Assembly (NCBI GenBank): GCA_047975325.1
Contig: JBKEDF010000081.1
Location: forward strand, 1 to 54,711
Length of the DNA stretch: 54,711 nt
Origin: JBKEDF01 sp047975325
Lineage (GTDB): Bacteria; Pseudomonadota; Alphaproteobacteria; Rhodobacterales; Rhodobacteraceae
Direction: 5' to 3'
Below the pieces are notes generated by a model, which worked only from the letters and a program-made list of their open reading frames with translations, was not told the origin of the DNA and made no database searches. This document shows positions 31,138-39,149 of this stretch, one piece after another. The stretch's first letter is position 1; every line of letters starts with the position of its first letter. A program made the translations under genes and the position numbers.

Positions 31138-32636
31138 CCCTCTCCCTCGTGATCTGGGGAACGGTGATCTATGTCGCCGTTTCAATCATTGTCGCCTATC
31201 TTTCGCGCGTCGGCCCATCCTCATCGATGTCGGATTATTTTCTTGGCAATCGCACAATGGGCGGCATCGTTTCGGCCCTCTCCTATTCCGCCACCACCTA
31301 TTCCGCCTTCATGATGGTAGGGCTTGCCGGTCTCACCTATCGTGGCGGTGTCGGTGCGCTCGGTTTTGAGATCATCTATTTCGCCGGTGTGTCGCTGGTT
31401 GCGATATTCGGCCCGCGGTTTTGGGCGGTGGGCCGCAAATACGGCTTCGTAACCCCCTATGAGATGCTTGGTCATCGCTATGACAGCCGTTGGGTGGCAG
31501 TTTCCGCCGGCATTGTCAGCCTGATCTTCCTGATCCCCTATTCGGCGGTTCAGCTTGCGGGTGTCGGATATCTTCTGGCAGGCATGACCGGAGGCGGCAT
31601 CCCGTTCGGCATGGGGATCCTGATCGCCACGGCGCTGGCAGTGTTCTTTTCCTATGTTGCCGGCATCCGTTCGGTCATGTGGACCGACAGCCTTCAGGCC
31701 GTGATGATGATCATCGCCGCAGTACTGATTACGGTATTCGTGGTGTCAAAGCTTGGTGGTTTCACCGGTATGTTCGGGACGATCAGCGAAACGCAACCGG
31801 AAATGTTGACGGTACCGGGACCCGGCTTCTTCAGCTTCAAGACCTTTCTTGGCCTGACCCTTCCCTGGGTATTCTTCTCAATCTCGAACCCGCAGGTCAG
31901 TCAGCGGCTTTTCATGCCCTCGTCTCTGGGGGCCTTGCGCCGGATGCTGCTGATCTTCCTGTGCTTCGGGCTGATCTATACCATCGTCTCCGTGGTTTGG
32001 GGTTTTGCAGCACAAGTGGCGTTTCCCGATCTGGAACGGCCTGATCTTGCAACAGCAACGCTGCTGGCTTCCGATCTCGTCCCGCCTGTCCTGGGCGTGA
32101 TCGTCATGATCGGCATCCTTGCCGCCGCCGTTTCAACCATCGACTCGATCTTGCTGACACTGTCATCGGTTTTCGCGCGCGATGTTTATGGCAACATCAC
32201 GGATAACCGGAATGATTCGTCACAATTGCTGATCGGCAAGCTTGTGATCCCGGTTATCTCGATCCTGTCGCTGGCCTTCGCCGCGATGGAATTCAGCATG
32301 ATCGCAGTCCTGTCGGTTGCCGCCTCGGCCGGACTTGTGGTGATGGTCCCGGCCACCGTTGGCGCCTTCTTCTGGTCGCGGGGGACGGCGGCAGGCGCGC
32401 TGGCATCGATTGTCGGTGGGGTAGCCTTCGTCGTTACCATGTACCTGACAGGAAATTCGCTGTTCGGATTGAATGCGGGTGTGCTTGGCTTCCCGGTGGC
32501 AACGTTGCTGTTCATTGTGGTGAGCCTGGCAACAAGGCCGGATATGGCACGCGCAACCGAATTCATGCAGGAAGCGTCCAGTGTCCTGACACCGGCGGCC
32601 AAAAGCACACGGCCTGACGGATCTCCGGCGGAATAG
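31134..32636 (+). CDS. Sodium:solute symporter (SSS family)
   Basis: A 500-residue inner-membrane transporter with about 13 helices. Family blocks are SMSDYFLGNRTMGGIVSAL, quoted in part as DYFLGNRTMGG, then SYSATTYSAFMMVG, the typical YEMLGHRY after the third helix, and AGIRSVMWTDSLQAVMM. It resembles pantothenate- and proline-type members. Its place behind the enamidase gene makes it the likely uptake system for the pathway substrate, perhaps nicotinate or a related ring acid. AGGAG precedes the ATG, which overlaps the stop of the small membrane gene. Confidence 0.9.
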   Translation: MTLSLVIWGTVIYVAVSIIVAYLSRVGPSSSMSDYFLGNRTMGGIVSALSYSATTYSAFMMVGLAGLTYRGGVGALGFEIIYFAGVSLVAIFGPRFWAVGRKYGFVTPYEMLGHRYDSRWVAVSAGIVSLIFLIPYSAVQLAGVGYLLAGMTGGGIPFGMGILIATALAVFFSYVAGIRSVMWTDSLQAVMMIIAAVLITVFVVSKLGGFTGMFGTISETQPEMLTVPGPGFFSFKTFLGLTLPWVFFSISNPQVSQRLFMPSSLGALRRMLLIFLCFGLIYTIVSVVWGFAAQVAFPDLERPDLATATLLASDLVPPVLGVIVMIGILAAAVSTIDSILLTLSSVFARDVYGNITDNRNDSSQLLIGKLVIPVISILSLAFAAMEFSMIAVLSVAASAGLVVMVPATVGAFFWSRGTAAGALASIVGGVAFVVTMYLTGNSLFGLNAGVLGFPVATLLFIVVSLATRPDMARATEFMQEASSVLTPAAKSTRPDGSPAE

Positions 32637-32655
32637 GAACGGTTCACAACCGGAC

Positions 32656-32691
32656 GGGCGGCGGTGCATTAACCTCCTTGCACTGCCGCCC
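32656..32691 (+). terminator. 13-bp hairpin after the symporter gene
   Basis: GGGCGGCGGTGCA (32656-32668) pairs with TGCACTGCCGCCC (32679-32691) with a single G-U pair and a 10-base loop. It begins 19 bases after the symporter stop. No run of T follows, so termination is likely but not certain. The rest of the 237-base gap up to the YggS gene shows nothing recognisable. Confidence 0.5.
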
Positions 32692-32873
32692 CAAATTGCA
32701 CGATCAAGACTAAGGCCCTCCCAATCGATCCCCCACAACAGGGTGAATCACGGAAAGGCCAAACAACTCCCCAACCATTTAAAATACCGCAAACTGGATG
32801 TTTATTGTCGTCCGGATTACCGGTAATGCTCTGCTCATGGATGATTTTATCGTCGCGCATGAGGAATGAAGCC

Positions 32874-33653
32874 ATGGGCATCCAGCTCACCCCCGAAGAA
32901 ATATCGCGTTTCGGGGCCGATCCCGAATCCACCTTCCGCGACAATCTGGCAGCGGTTGAACGCCGTATCGCGCAGGCATGCACCCGTGCGGGGCGCGCCC
33001 GTTCCGAGGTGCGCCTGCAACCGATCACCAAGACCGTACCTGCCCATATCCTGCGTCTCGCCCATGCCGCTGGCGTGCGTTCCTTTGGCGAAAACAAGAT
33101 CCAGGAAGCAGCAGGCAAACATGAGGCCCTGCCCGATCTGGACATTCACTGGTCCATCGTCGGCCATCTTCAGACCAACAAGGCCAAATATCTTGCCCGC
33201 TTCGCGGATGAATTTCACGCACTCGACAGCCTGCGCCTTGCCGAGGCCCTGCATAAACGGCTGGAACGCGAGGAAAGAACGCTCGATGTCTATGTTCAGG
33301 TCAACACCTCAGGGGAGGAAAGCAAGTTCGGCCTGCACCCCGACATGCTGCTTCCCTTTGTCGAAACGCTTGGCCGCTTTCCGCGCCTGCGCCCGAAGGG
33401 GCTGATGACGCTGGCGTTATTCAGTAGCGATATGGACAAGGTACGCCCCTGTTTCGAACTGCTGCGCGATTTGCGCGACAAGGCGGTTACAGTGGTGCCA
33501 ACGCTGGCCGGCCTGTCCATGGGCATGTCCGGCGACTATGAACTGGCCATTGCCGAAGGGGCGACGGTGGTGCGGGTCGGACAGGCGATCTTTGGCATTC
33601 GCCCGACGCCTGACAGCCACTATTGGCCCGGTGTGGCCCCGGAGGCCCCATGA
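32874..33653 (+). CDS. YggS family PLP homeostasis protein
   Basis: A 259-residue PLP-binding protein of the YggS/PROSC (PLPBP) family, a TIM-barrel without known catalysis that buffers free pyridoxal phosphate. The PLP lysine lies in LQPITKTVP near residue 50. SFGENKIQEA, DIHWSIVGHLQTNKAKY, VQVNTSGEESKFGL, LSMGMSGDYELAIAEGAT (phosphate-binding) and VRVGQAIFG are all family blocks. GAGGAA upstream supports ATG 32874; an ATG five codons earlier is possible. It overlaps pdxY (ATGA), a biologically sensible pairing. Confidence 0.92.
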   Translation: MGIQLTPEEISRFGADPESTFRDNLAAVERRIAQACTRAGRARSEVRLQPITKTVPAHILRLAHAAGVRSFGENKIQEAAGKHEALPDLDIHWSIVGHLQTNKAKYLARFADEFHALDSLRLAEALHKRLEREERTLDVYVQVNTSGEESKFGLHPDMLLPFVETLGRFPRLRPKGLMTLALFSSDMDKVRPCFELLRDLRDKAVTVVPTLAGLSMGMSGDYELAIAEGATVVRVGQAIFGIRPTPDSHYWPGVAPEAP

Positions 33654-34486
33654 CACATGTAATTTCGATCCAGAGCCAGGTCGTCCACGGCCATGTCGGC
33701 AACAACGCCGCCGTTTATCCGATGCAGGCAAGCGGCCTTGATGTCGCGGCCGTGCCGACCGCGCTCCTGTCGAACCACCCGCATTATCCCAGCATTTACG
33801 GCCAGACGCTGGAGGCCAGCCTCGTTGCGGACCTGCTGCGCGGCGTCGAGGATCGCGGTCTGGTGGACAAGGCAGCGGTGATCGTAACCGGCTGGCTGGG
33901 ATCGGTTGCAAATGCCGAAACCGTTGCCGGTTTCATTGAACGCGCCCGCAAACGGAACCCGGACCTGACAATCATCTGCGATCCGGTCATGGGCGATGAT
34001 GATCTGGGGGTCTTCGTCGATCCGGATCTGGTTGCGCAATTCCGCGACCGGCTGGTGCCATTGGCCGATATCATCACACCCAATCAGTTCGAATTGGAAC
34101 TTCTTTCCGACCGTCCTGCACGCAATATTGCCGCTCTCATGGCCGCGCTATCCGCAATCCGGGGGCCGGATCAAATGGCAGCCGTGACCGGATGCACGCT
34201 TGAGGATACGCCGGCCGGGCAACTTGAAACGCTGGCCTTCGCCAAGGGCCGCCTGTCCCGGACGGCCGCGCCGCGTATCCCCATTCGCCCCTGTGGGACC
34301 GGGGATCTGTTCACCGCGCTTCTTGTGGCAGGCATCTGTGCGGGTGATGAACTGCCCACCGCAAGCGCGGCAGCAACACAGACCATTCTGGACGTTCTAC
34401 GCCGCACCCAGGCCGAGGGTGCCGATGAGATGCGGATTATCGGTTTTCCGTTCCATTCCGTCCCCCTCGGGACAAAGGGAACCTGA
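33650..34486 (+). CDS. pdxY: Pyridoxal kinase
   Basis: ATP-dependent kinase of the PLP salvage pathway, 278 residues, ribokinase fold. VISIQSQVVHGHVGNNAAVYP at the N-terminus (quoted in part as SQVVHGHVGNNAA), VTGWLGS, CDPVMGDD near 108, ITPNQFELELLS and the anion-hole GTGDLFTALLVAG near 219 are typical of PdxY/PdxK. It cannot be told from PdxK with full certainty. GGAGG is just four bases before the ATG, which overlaps the YggS stop. Confidence 0.9.
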   Translation: MTHVISIQSQVVHGHVGNNAAVYPMQASGLDVAAVPTALLSNHPHYPSIYGQTLEASLVADLLRGVEDRGLVDKAAVIVTGWLGSVANAETVAGFIERARKRNPDLTIICDPVMGDDDLGVFVDPDLVAQFRDRLVPLADIITPNQFELELLSDRPARNIAALMAALSAIRGPDQMAAVTGCTLEDTPAGQLETLAFAKGRLSRTAAPRIPIRPCGTGDLFTALLVAGICAGDELPTASAAATQTILDVLRRTQAEGADEMRIIGFPFHSVPLGTKGT

Positions 34487-34487
34487 C

Positions 34488-35216
34488 ATGCGCGTTCATT
34501 TCATCATCCACGAAGCATTCGAGGCCCCCGGTGCCTTTATCCCCTGGGCGGAAGCCAGAGGCTGCGACATTACCTTTTCACAGGTTTATCAGGGTGAACC
34601 ACTGCCCAAGGACGCAAGCGGCATTGATCTTCTTGTCATCATGGGCGGCCCGCAAAGCCCCGAAACCACCCGCGAAGAATGCCCGCATTTCGATAGCCAG
34701 GCGGAACAGCACCTCATCCACGACTGTATTGATACGGGCACAGCCGTGGTCGGCGTCTGCCTCGGTGCCCAGTTGATCGGCGCGGCGCTCGGCGGACCAG
34801 TCGAACGCAGCCCGGAAAAGGAGATCGGCGTTTTTCCGATCACCTTCACCACTGAGGGACGGGCCGATCCGAAATTCCGCCATTTCGGGGAAAGCAAACC
34901 CGTTGGCCATTGGCATGGCGATATGCCCGGCCTCACAAAGGGCGCGCGGGTCCTTGCTTTCAGTGCGGGCTGCCCGCGCCAGATCGTGGAATACGCACCC
35001 TTGGTCTATGCGCTGCAATGCCATATGGAACTGACGCCGGAAGTCGTCGACCTGTTGATCGAAGCATCCGGCCCGGAACTGGCAGAATCAAGGAATCACC
35101 GCTTCGTTCAGCAGCCCGACGCCCTGCGGGCAAATGATTATGCTGAAATGAATGGCCTGCTGCACCAGTTCCTTGACGGTTTGATGGAAGATTATCGCCA
35201 GTCCCGCAGGGGATGA
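34488..35216 (+). CDS. Class I glutamine amidotransferase domain protein
   Basis: A 242-residue stand-alone GATase1 domain. The nucleophile is the cysteine in VVGVCLGAQLIG near residue 88; the His-Glu pair is in LQCHMELTPE near 183. LLVIMGGPQSP is the oxyanion-loop region. Relatives are often annotated as GMP synthase-like or gamma-glutamyl hydrolases; the acceptor is unknown. It is not PdxT, which has a different motif context and partner. It begins one base after pdxY, completing a three-gene unit. Confidence 0.85.
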   Translation: MRVHFIIHEAFEAPGAFIPWAEARGCDITFSQVYQGEPLPKDASGIDLLVIMGGPQSPETTREECPHFDSQAEQHLIHDCIDTGTAVVGVCLGAQLIGAALGGPVERSPEKEIGVFPITFTTEGRADPKFRHFGESKPVGHWHGDMPGLTKGARVLAFSAGCPRQIVEYAPLVYALQCHMELTPEVVDLLIEASGPELAESRNHRFVQQPDALRANDYAEMNGLLHQFLDGLMEDYRQSRRG

Positions 35217-35297
35217 GCCGACCATGATGATGGGTTGGAGGGAGGACAGTCCTCCATGCCGCCCATCTGACCCTGGCAAGCCGTAGTATTTCCCGGC

Positions 35298-36707
35298 TCA
35301 GCCCGGACGCATGGCCCAGGGGCCATGGTGACCCGCTCCGCCATCGGTTCTTTCAAAACCATGTGCACCAAAGAAATCACGCTGCCCCTGAATCATGTTG
35401 GCGGTGGAACGTTCGGTGCGCATCATGTCGAACCAGGCCAGGCCGGAGGCCAATGCCGGAACCGGCAGGCCGTTCATTGCCCCTGCCGCGACAACCTTGC
35501 GCAAGGCCTGCTGCCCATTTTGCAGCTTTTCGGCAAAGAACGGGGCAAGCATCAGGTTGCGTGCGGGATCTTCGGTCAGGGCTCTGGACATGTCATTCAG
35601 CATCGAGGAACGGATGATACAGCCCGCACGCCAGACCCGGGCAATTTCAGGCAGCGGCAGCGACCAGCCGAATTCGGCCGAGGCCGAGGCAATAAGCGCA
35701 AAACCCTGTGCATAACACAGGATCTTGCCCGCAATCATCGCCTGTTCCAGATCGGCCAGCGTCAGTGCACCATCCTGCAGCGCCTGCGGTGCAGCCCCGA
35801 ACACCGCCTGTCCCGCCTGCCGTTCCGCCAGCCGGGCAGAGGTATTGCGGGCGGTAACCGCCGAATCGATAACGGGAATCGGGGCGGCAAGATGCTGTGC
35901 CTCGATCACCGTCCAACGGCCCGTACCCTTCTGCCCCGCACGATCCAGGATCACATCCAGGATCGGCTGGCCGGTTTTTTCATCCGTGACACCAGCCACA
36001 GCGGCGGAAATCTCAATCAGATAGGATTGCAGCGGACCCTTGTTCCATTTCGCGAAGATTTCGGAAATCGCGGACGCATCCATGGCCATGCCATCGCGCA
36101 TCACGCCATAGACCTCAGCTATCATCTGCATATCTGCATATTCGATGCCGTTATGGACAGTCTTGACGAAATGACCTGCACCGGCCTGCCCCATCCAGCC
36201 GGCACAGGGCTGACCTTCGTATTTTGCCGCAATGGCATTCAGGATCGGGGCAACACGTGCCCAATCCTCGGTCTGGCCACCCCCCATGATCGCAGGGCCA
36301 TGGCGCGCGCCCTCCTCACCACCTGACACGCCAATGCCAAGAAAACGGTACCCATCCGCCGCCGCCGCACGGCGGTTGGTATCATGAAAATTGGCGTTTC
36401 CCGCATCGACGATCAGGTCTTCGGGATCAAGCAGCGGACGAAGTGCCGCGATCTGGTCATCGACCGGCTGACCGGCAGGGACCATCAGGATGATGGCGCG
36501 GGGGGATTTCAACGAGGCAACGAGGGCTTCAAGCGTCTCCGTCGGGGTAATCCGTGGGGCAAGTTTCGCCGCCTCGGCGACAAAGCGGTGCGTAACTTCA
36601 GTAGTGCGGTTCCAGACGGAGATGGGAAATCCCTTTTCCGCAATATTCAGCGCCAGCATCGCACCCATGGTTCCCAGCCCGATCAGGCCGATTTCGGATT
36701 GGCTCAC
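35298..36707 (-). CDS. gnd: 6-phosphogluconate dehydrogenase (decarboxylating)
   Basis: NADP-dependent oxidative decarboxylase of 6-phosphogluconate to ribulose 5-phosphate. The 469 residues have the dinucleotide motif GLIGLGTMG at the start, the substrate motif GVSGGEEGARHGP near 126, and the catalytic KTVHNGIEY near 181. The C-terminal QRDFFGAHGFER is typical. I choose GTG 36707, with GGGAG eight bases upstream, giving the normal length; an ATG nine codons upstream (36734) lacks a ribosome-binding site. It follows idonate 5-dehydrogenase by 46 bases, linking gluconate breakdown to the pentose phosphate route. Confidence 0.93.
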   Translation of the reverse strand: MSQSEIGLIGLGTMGAMLALNIAEKGFPISVWNRTTEVTHRFVAEAAKLAPRITPTETLEALVASLKSPRAIILMVPAGQPVDDQIAALRPLLDPEDLIVDAGNANFHDTNRRAAAADGYRFLGIGVSGGEEGARHGPAIMGGGQTEDWARVAPILNAIAAKYEGQPCAGWMGQAGAGHFVKTVHNGIEYADMQMIAEVYGVMRDGMAMDASAISEIFAKWNKGPLQSYLIEISAAVAGVTDEKTGQPILDVILDRAGQKGTGRWTVIEAQHLAAPIPVIDSAVTARNTSARLAERQAGQAVFGAAPQALQDGALTLADLEQAMIAGKILCYAQGFALIASASAEFGWSLPLPEIARVWRAGCIIRSSMLNDMSRALTEDPARNLMLAPFFAEKLQNGQQALRKVVAAGAMNGLPVPALASGLAWFDMMRTERSTANMIQGQRDFFGAHGFERTDGGAGHHGPWAMRPG

Positions 36708-36753
36708 TGCCTCGTCTCCCTCATCGATTCTCATGGCGATTTTGCGGCTGCTG

Positions 36754-37785
36754 TCAGGCAAAGGCAATCTGCGCTTTCATCGCCTGTGTCCTGTCAGAGG
36801 CAATATCAAAAGCCTCACGCGCGCGATCAAGCGGTACGGTATGGGTGATCAGCGGGGTTACGTCGATCAGTCCCTTCTGCATGAAACCGACCCCGGTGGC
36901 GAATTCCTCATGAAACCGGAAGGAGCCGCGCAAATACAATTCCTTCACGGTGATCGCCTGCATCGGCAGCGCCATGTCACCCCCCATACCAAGCTGCACC
37001 ACCACACCACGGGGCCGCATTGCGGTGATCCCGGCCGCAAGTGCGGGTGCGGCGCCGGAACATTCGAAAAGGGCCTCAAAATGGCCCTTGTCCGCTCCGT
37101 ATTCGGCCAGTTCACCGGCATTTTCAGCCATGTTGATAACCCGATCCGCACCGCATTTGCGCGCAAGGGCAAGGGTGAAATCAGACAGGTCGGTGGCAAT
37201 GATTTCCGCCGCACCGCCACGTCGTGCCGCCAGAATGGCCAGAACACCGATGGGGCCACAGCCCGTGACCAGCACACGCTTGCCCATAAGATCCCCGGCC
37301 ATCCGCATGGCATGGAGCACCACCGCGAGGGGTTCGGCCATGGCAGCTTCGCCCGGGCTCAACCCGTCAGCGGGAACGCATTGCCAGTCCTCGGCGACGA
37401 TTTCCTGCCGAAAGGCCCCCTGAATATGCGGAAACGGCATGGCGGACCCATAAAAGCGCATGTTCAGACATTGATTGCGCAGCCCTTCACGGCAGAACCG
37501 GCAGGTTCCGCAAGGCCGCGAGGGGGAAATAGCAACCAGTTGCCCGACCCGAAGCCCTTCGACCCCCGGACCAAGCTCGGCCACATGGGCGGAAACTTCA
37601 TGACCCAGGATCATCGGCTCTCGTAACCGTACCGTGCCGAAACCGCCATTGTGGTAGTAATGCAGATCCGATCCGCAAACCCCGCCCGTTGCCAGCGTCA
37701 GCCGGACCTGACCGGGGCCAGGGCTTTCTTCGGGGCGATCTTCGATCCGCAGGTCATGGGCGGCATGAATGACGATAGCTTTCAT
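36754..37785 (-). CDS. L-idonate 5-dehydrogenase (zinc alcohol dehydrogenase family)
   Basis: A 343-residue medium-chain dehydrogenase. Catalytic zinc ligands are in GGVCGSDLHYY (Cys38) and LGHEVSAHV; the structural zinc site is RPCGTCRFCREGLRNQC. The NAD(P) motif is VTGCGPIGVLAI near 173. Sequence and context with gluconate 5-dehydrogenase and gluconokinase indicate oxidation of L-idonate to 5-keto-gluconate. Other sugar-alcohol dehydrogenases of the same family cannot be fully excluded. The ATG at 37785 has GGAGG at good distance; the upstream extension is rejected. Confidence 0.87.
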   Translation of the reverse strand: MKAIVIHAAHDLRIEDRPEESPGPGQVRLTLATGGVCGSDLHYYHNGGFGTVRLREPMILGHEVSAHVAELGPGVEGLRVGQLVAISPSRPCGTCRFCREGLRNQCLNMRFYGSAMPFPHIQGAFRQEIVAEDWQCVPADGLSPGEAAMAEPLAVVLHAMRMAGDLMGKRVLVTGCGPIGVLAILAARRGGAAEIIATDLSDFTLALARKCGADRVINMAENAGELAEYGADKGHFEALFECSGAAPALAAGITAMRPRGVVVQLGMGGDMALPMQAITVKELYLRGSFRFHEEFATGVGFMQKGLIDVTPLITHTVPLDRAREAFDIASDRTQAMKAQIAFA

Positions 37786-37834
37786 CTGGTTCTCCTCCCT
37801 GCGGGAAAGATGGGGCTGGTGAAGGGTTTCAAAA

Positions 37835-37850
37835 ATTTGGTATACCATAT
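37835..37850. promoter_or_regulatory. Palindromic operator in the idonate/gluconate divergent promoter
   Basis: TGGTATACCA (37838-37847) is a perfect 10-base palindrome, and the flanks extend it to 16 bases with one mismatched pair. It lies between the divergent idonate 5-dehydrogenase and gluconate 5-dehydrogenase genes, about 41 bases from the latter. The TNGTATACNA core is typical of GntR/FadR-type repressors. The regulator gene is not in the window. Confidence 0.6.
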
Positions 37851-37888
37851 TCGCACGCAGTGCCATGGGCAAAGGAAGGGATATTTAC

Positions 37889-38638
37889 ATGAATCTGTTC
37901 GATCTGACCGGAAAGCGCGCCCTTGTCACGGGATCCTCGCAGGGAATCGGGCTTGCCCTCGCACAGGGACTGGCAGAGGCCGGGGCAGAGGTTATTCTGA
38001 ATGGCCGCAACCCCGAAAAACTGGTCACGGCTGCCAGGCAGATACCGGATGCACGAAGCCTGGCCTTCGATGCGACGGACCCCGCCGCGATCCGGGCGGC
38101 GGTGGATGGGTTCGAAGCCGAAACCGGGGCAATCGATATCCTGGTGAACAATGCCGGAATGCAGCACCGTGCACCGCTTGAGGATTTTCCTGCAAAAGCT
38201 TTCGAGCAGCTTTTGCAAACCAATATCGCCTCGGTCTTTCATGTCGGTCAGGCCGTCGCACGTCACATGATCGGACGCGGCGCGGGCAAGATCATCAATA
38301 TCGCCTCGGTACAGACCGCGCTGGCCCGGCCCGGGATCGCGCCCTATACGGCAACCAAAGGGGCGGTGGGCAATCTGACCAAGGGCATGGCAACGGATTG
38401 GGCAAAATACGGGCTGCAATGCAATGCCATCGCGCCGGGGTATTTCGAAACCCCGCTGAATGCCGCATTGGTGGCCGATCCGGATTTCAGCGAATGGCTG
38501 GCCAAACGCACCCCGGCAGGGCGCTGGGGCAAGGTGGAAGAACTTGTTGGCGCCTGCGTCTTTCTGTCCTCCGGGGCATCGAGTTTCGTCAATGGTCACG
38601 TGCTTTATGTCGATGGTGGGATCACGGCATCCCTATGA
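37889..38638 (+). CDS. Gluconate 5-dehydrogenase (SDR family)
   Basis: A 249-residue short-chain dehydrogenase. The cofactor motif TGSSQGIGLALA is near residue 17, NNAG near 87, and the catalytic YxxxK in YTATKGA near 152. LFDLTGKRALVTGSSQGIG and the C-terminal FVNGHVLYVDGGITASL are like IdnO/Gno, which reduces 5-keto-D-gluconate to D-gluconate. AGGAAGG precedes the ATG by about eight bases. It overlaps the gluconokinase gene (ATGA), so product passes directly to phosphorylation. Confidence 0.88.
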   Translation: MNLFDLTGKRALVTGSSQGIGLALAQGLAEAGAEVILNGRNPEKLVTAARQIPDARSLAFDATDPAAIRAAVDGFEAETGAIDILVNNAGMQHRAPLEDFPAKAFEQLLQTNIASVFHVGQAVARHMIGRGAGKIINIASVQTALARPGIAPYTATKGAVGNLTKGMATDWAKYGLQCNAIAPGYFETPLNAALVADPDFSEWLAKRTPAGRWGKVEELVGACVFLSSGASSFVNGHVLYVDGGITASL

Positions 38639-39138
38639 ATGCGCGAATTGTGGTGATGGGGGTGACCGGCTGCGGAAAATCCTCGGTCAGTCAAGCCCTG
38701 GCAAAGGCGCTGGACACGCAATTCGTGGAAGGTGATGGTCTGCACACAGATGCCAATGTCGAAAAAATGCGTGCGGGTATTCCTTTGACCGATGCGGATC
38801 GTTGGCCATGGCTCAACCGGATCGGATCGGTACTCCGGAAGGGGAATGTGGTCATCACCTGTTCCGCGCTGCGTCGGATCTACCGCGATCGGCTGCGCGA
38901 GGCGGCGGAAGGCACGGTACAATTCATCCATCTTGTCGGCAGCCGGGAATTGATCACCACGCGCATGCAGGCGCGAGAGGGGCATTACATGCCGCTTTCC
39001 CTGCTCGACAGCCAGTTTGCAACGCTGGAAGAACCCGCCCCCGGGGAAACCGCCATTTCCATCCAGATCAATCAATCGCTTTCGGGAATAACGAAGACCG
39101 CACTGACAGAATTACGGATACGCGGGATTGGTCCTTGA
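38635..39138 (+). CDS. Gluconokinase
   Basis: Phosphorylates D-gluconate to 6-phosphogluconate, the substrate of gnd encoded 2 kb away. The 167 residues have Walker A GVTGCGKSSV (residues 9-18), FVEGDGLHTDANVEKMRAG, LTDADRWPWL and CSALRRIYRDRLR, all typical of the GntK/IdnK family. The ATG overlaps the preceding stop. It is convergent with lpxK across 11 bases. Confidence 0.92.
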   Translation: MNARIVVMGVTGCGKSSVSQALAKALDTQFVEGDGLHTDANVEKMRAGIPLTDADRWPWLNRIGSVLRKGNVVITCSALRRIYRDRLREAAEGTVQFIHLVGSRELITTRMQAREGHYMPLSLLDSQFATLEEPAPGETAISIQINQSLSGITKTALTELRIRGIGP

Positions 39139-39149
39139 GGTTTCTGCCA

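Noticed and set aside
35325..36326. A 333-residue plus-strand frame within gnd
   Set aside because: Shadow of gnd, which shows all its catalytic motifs on the other strand.
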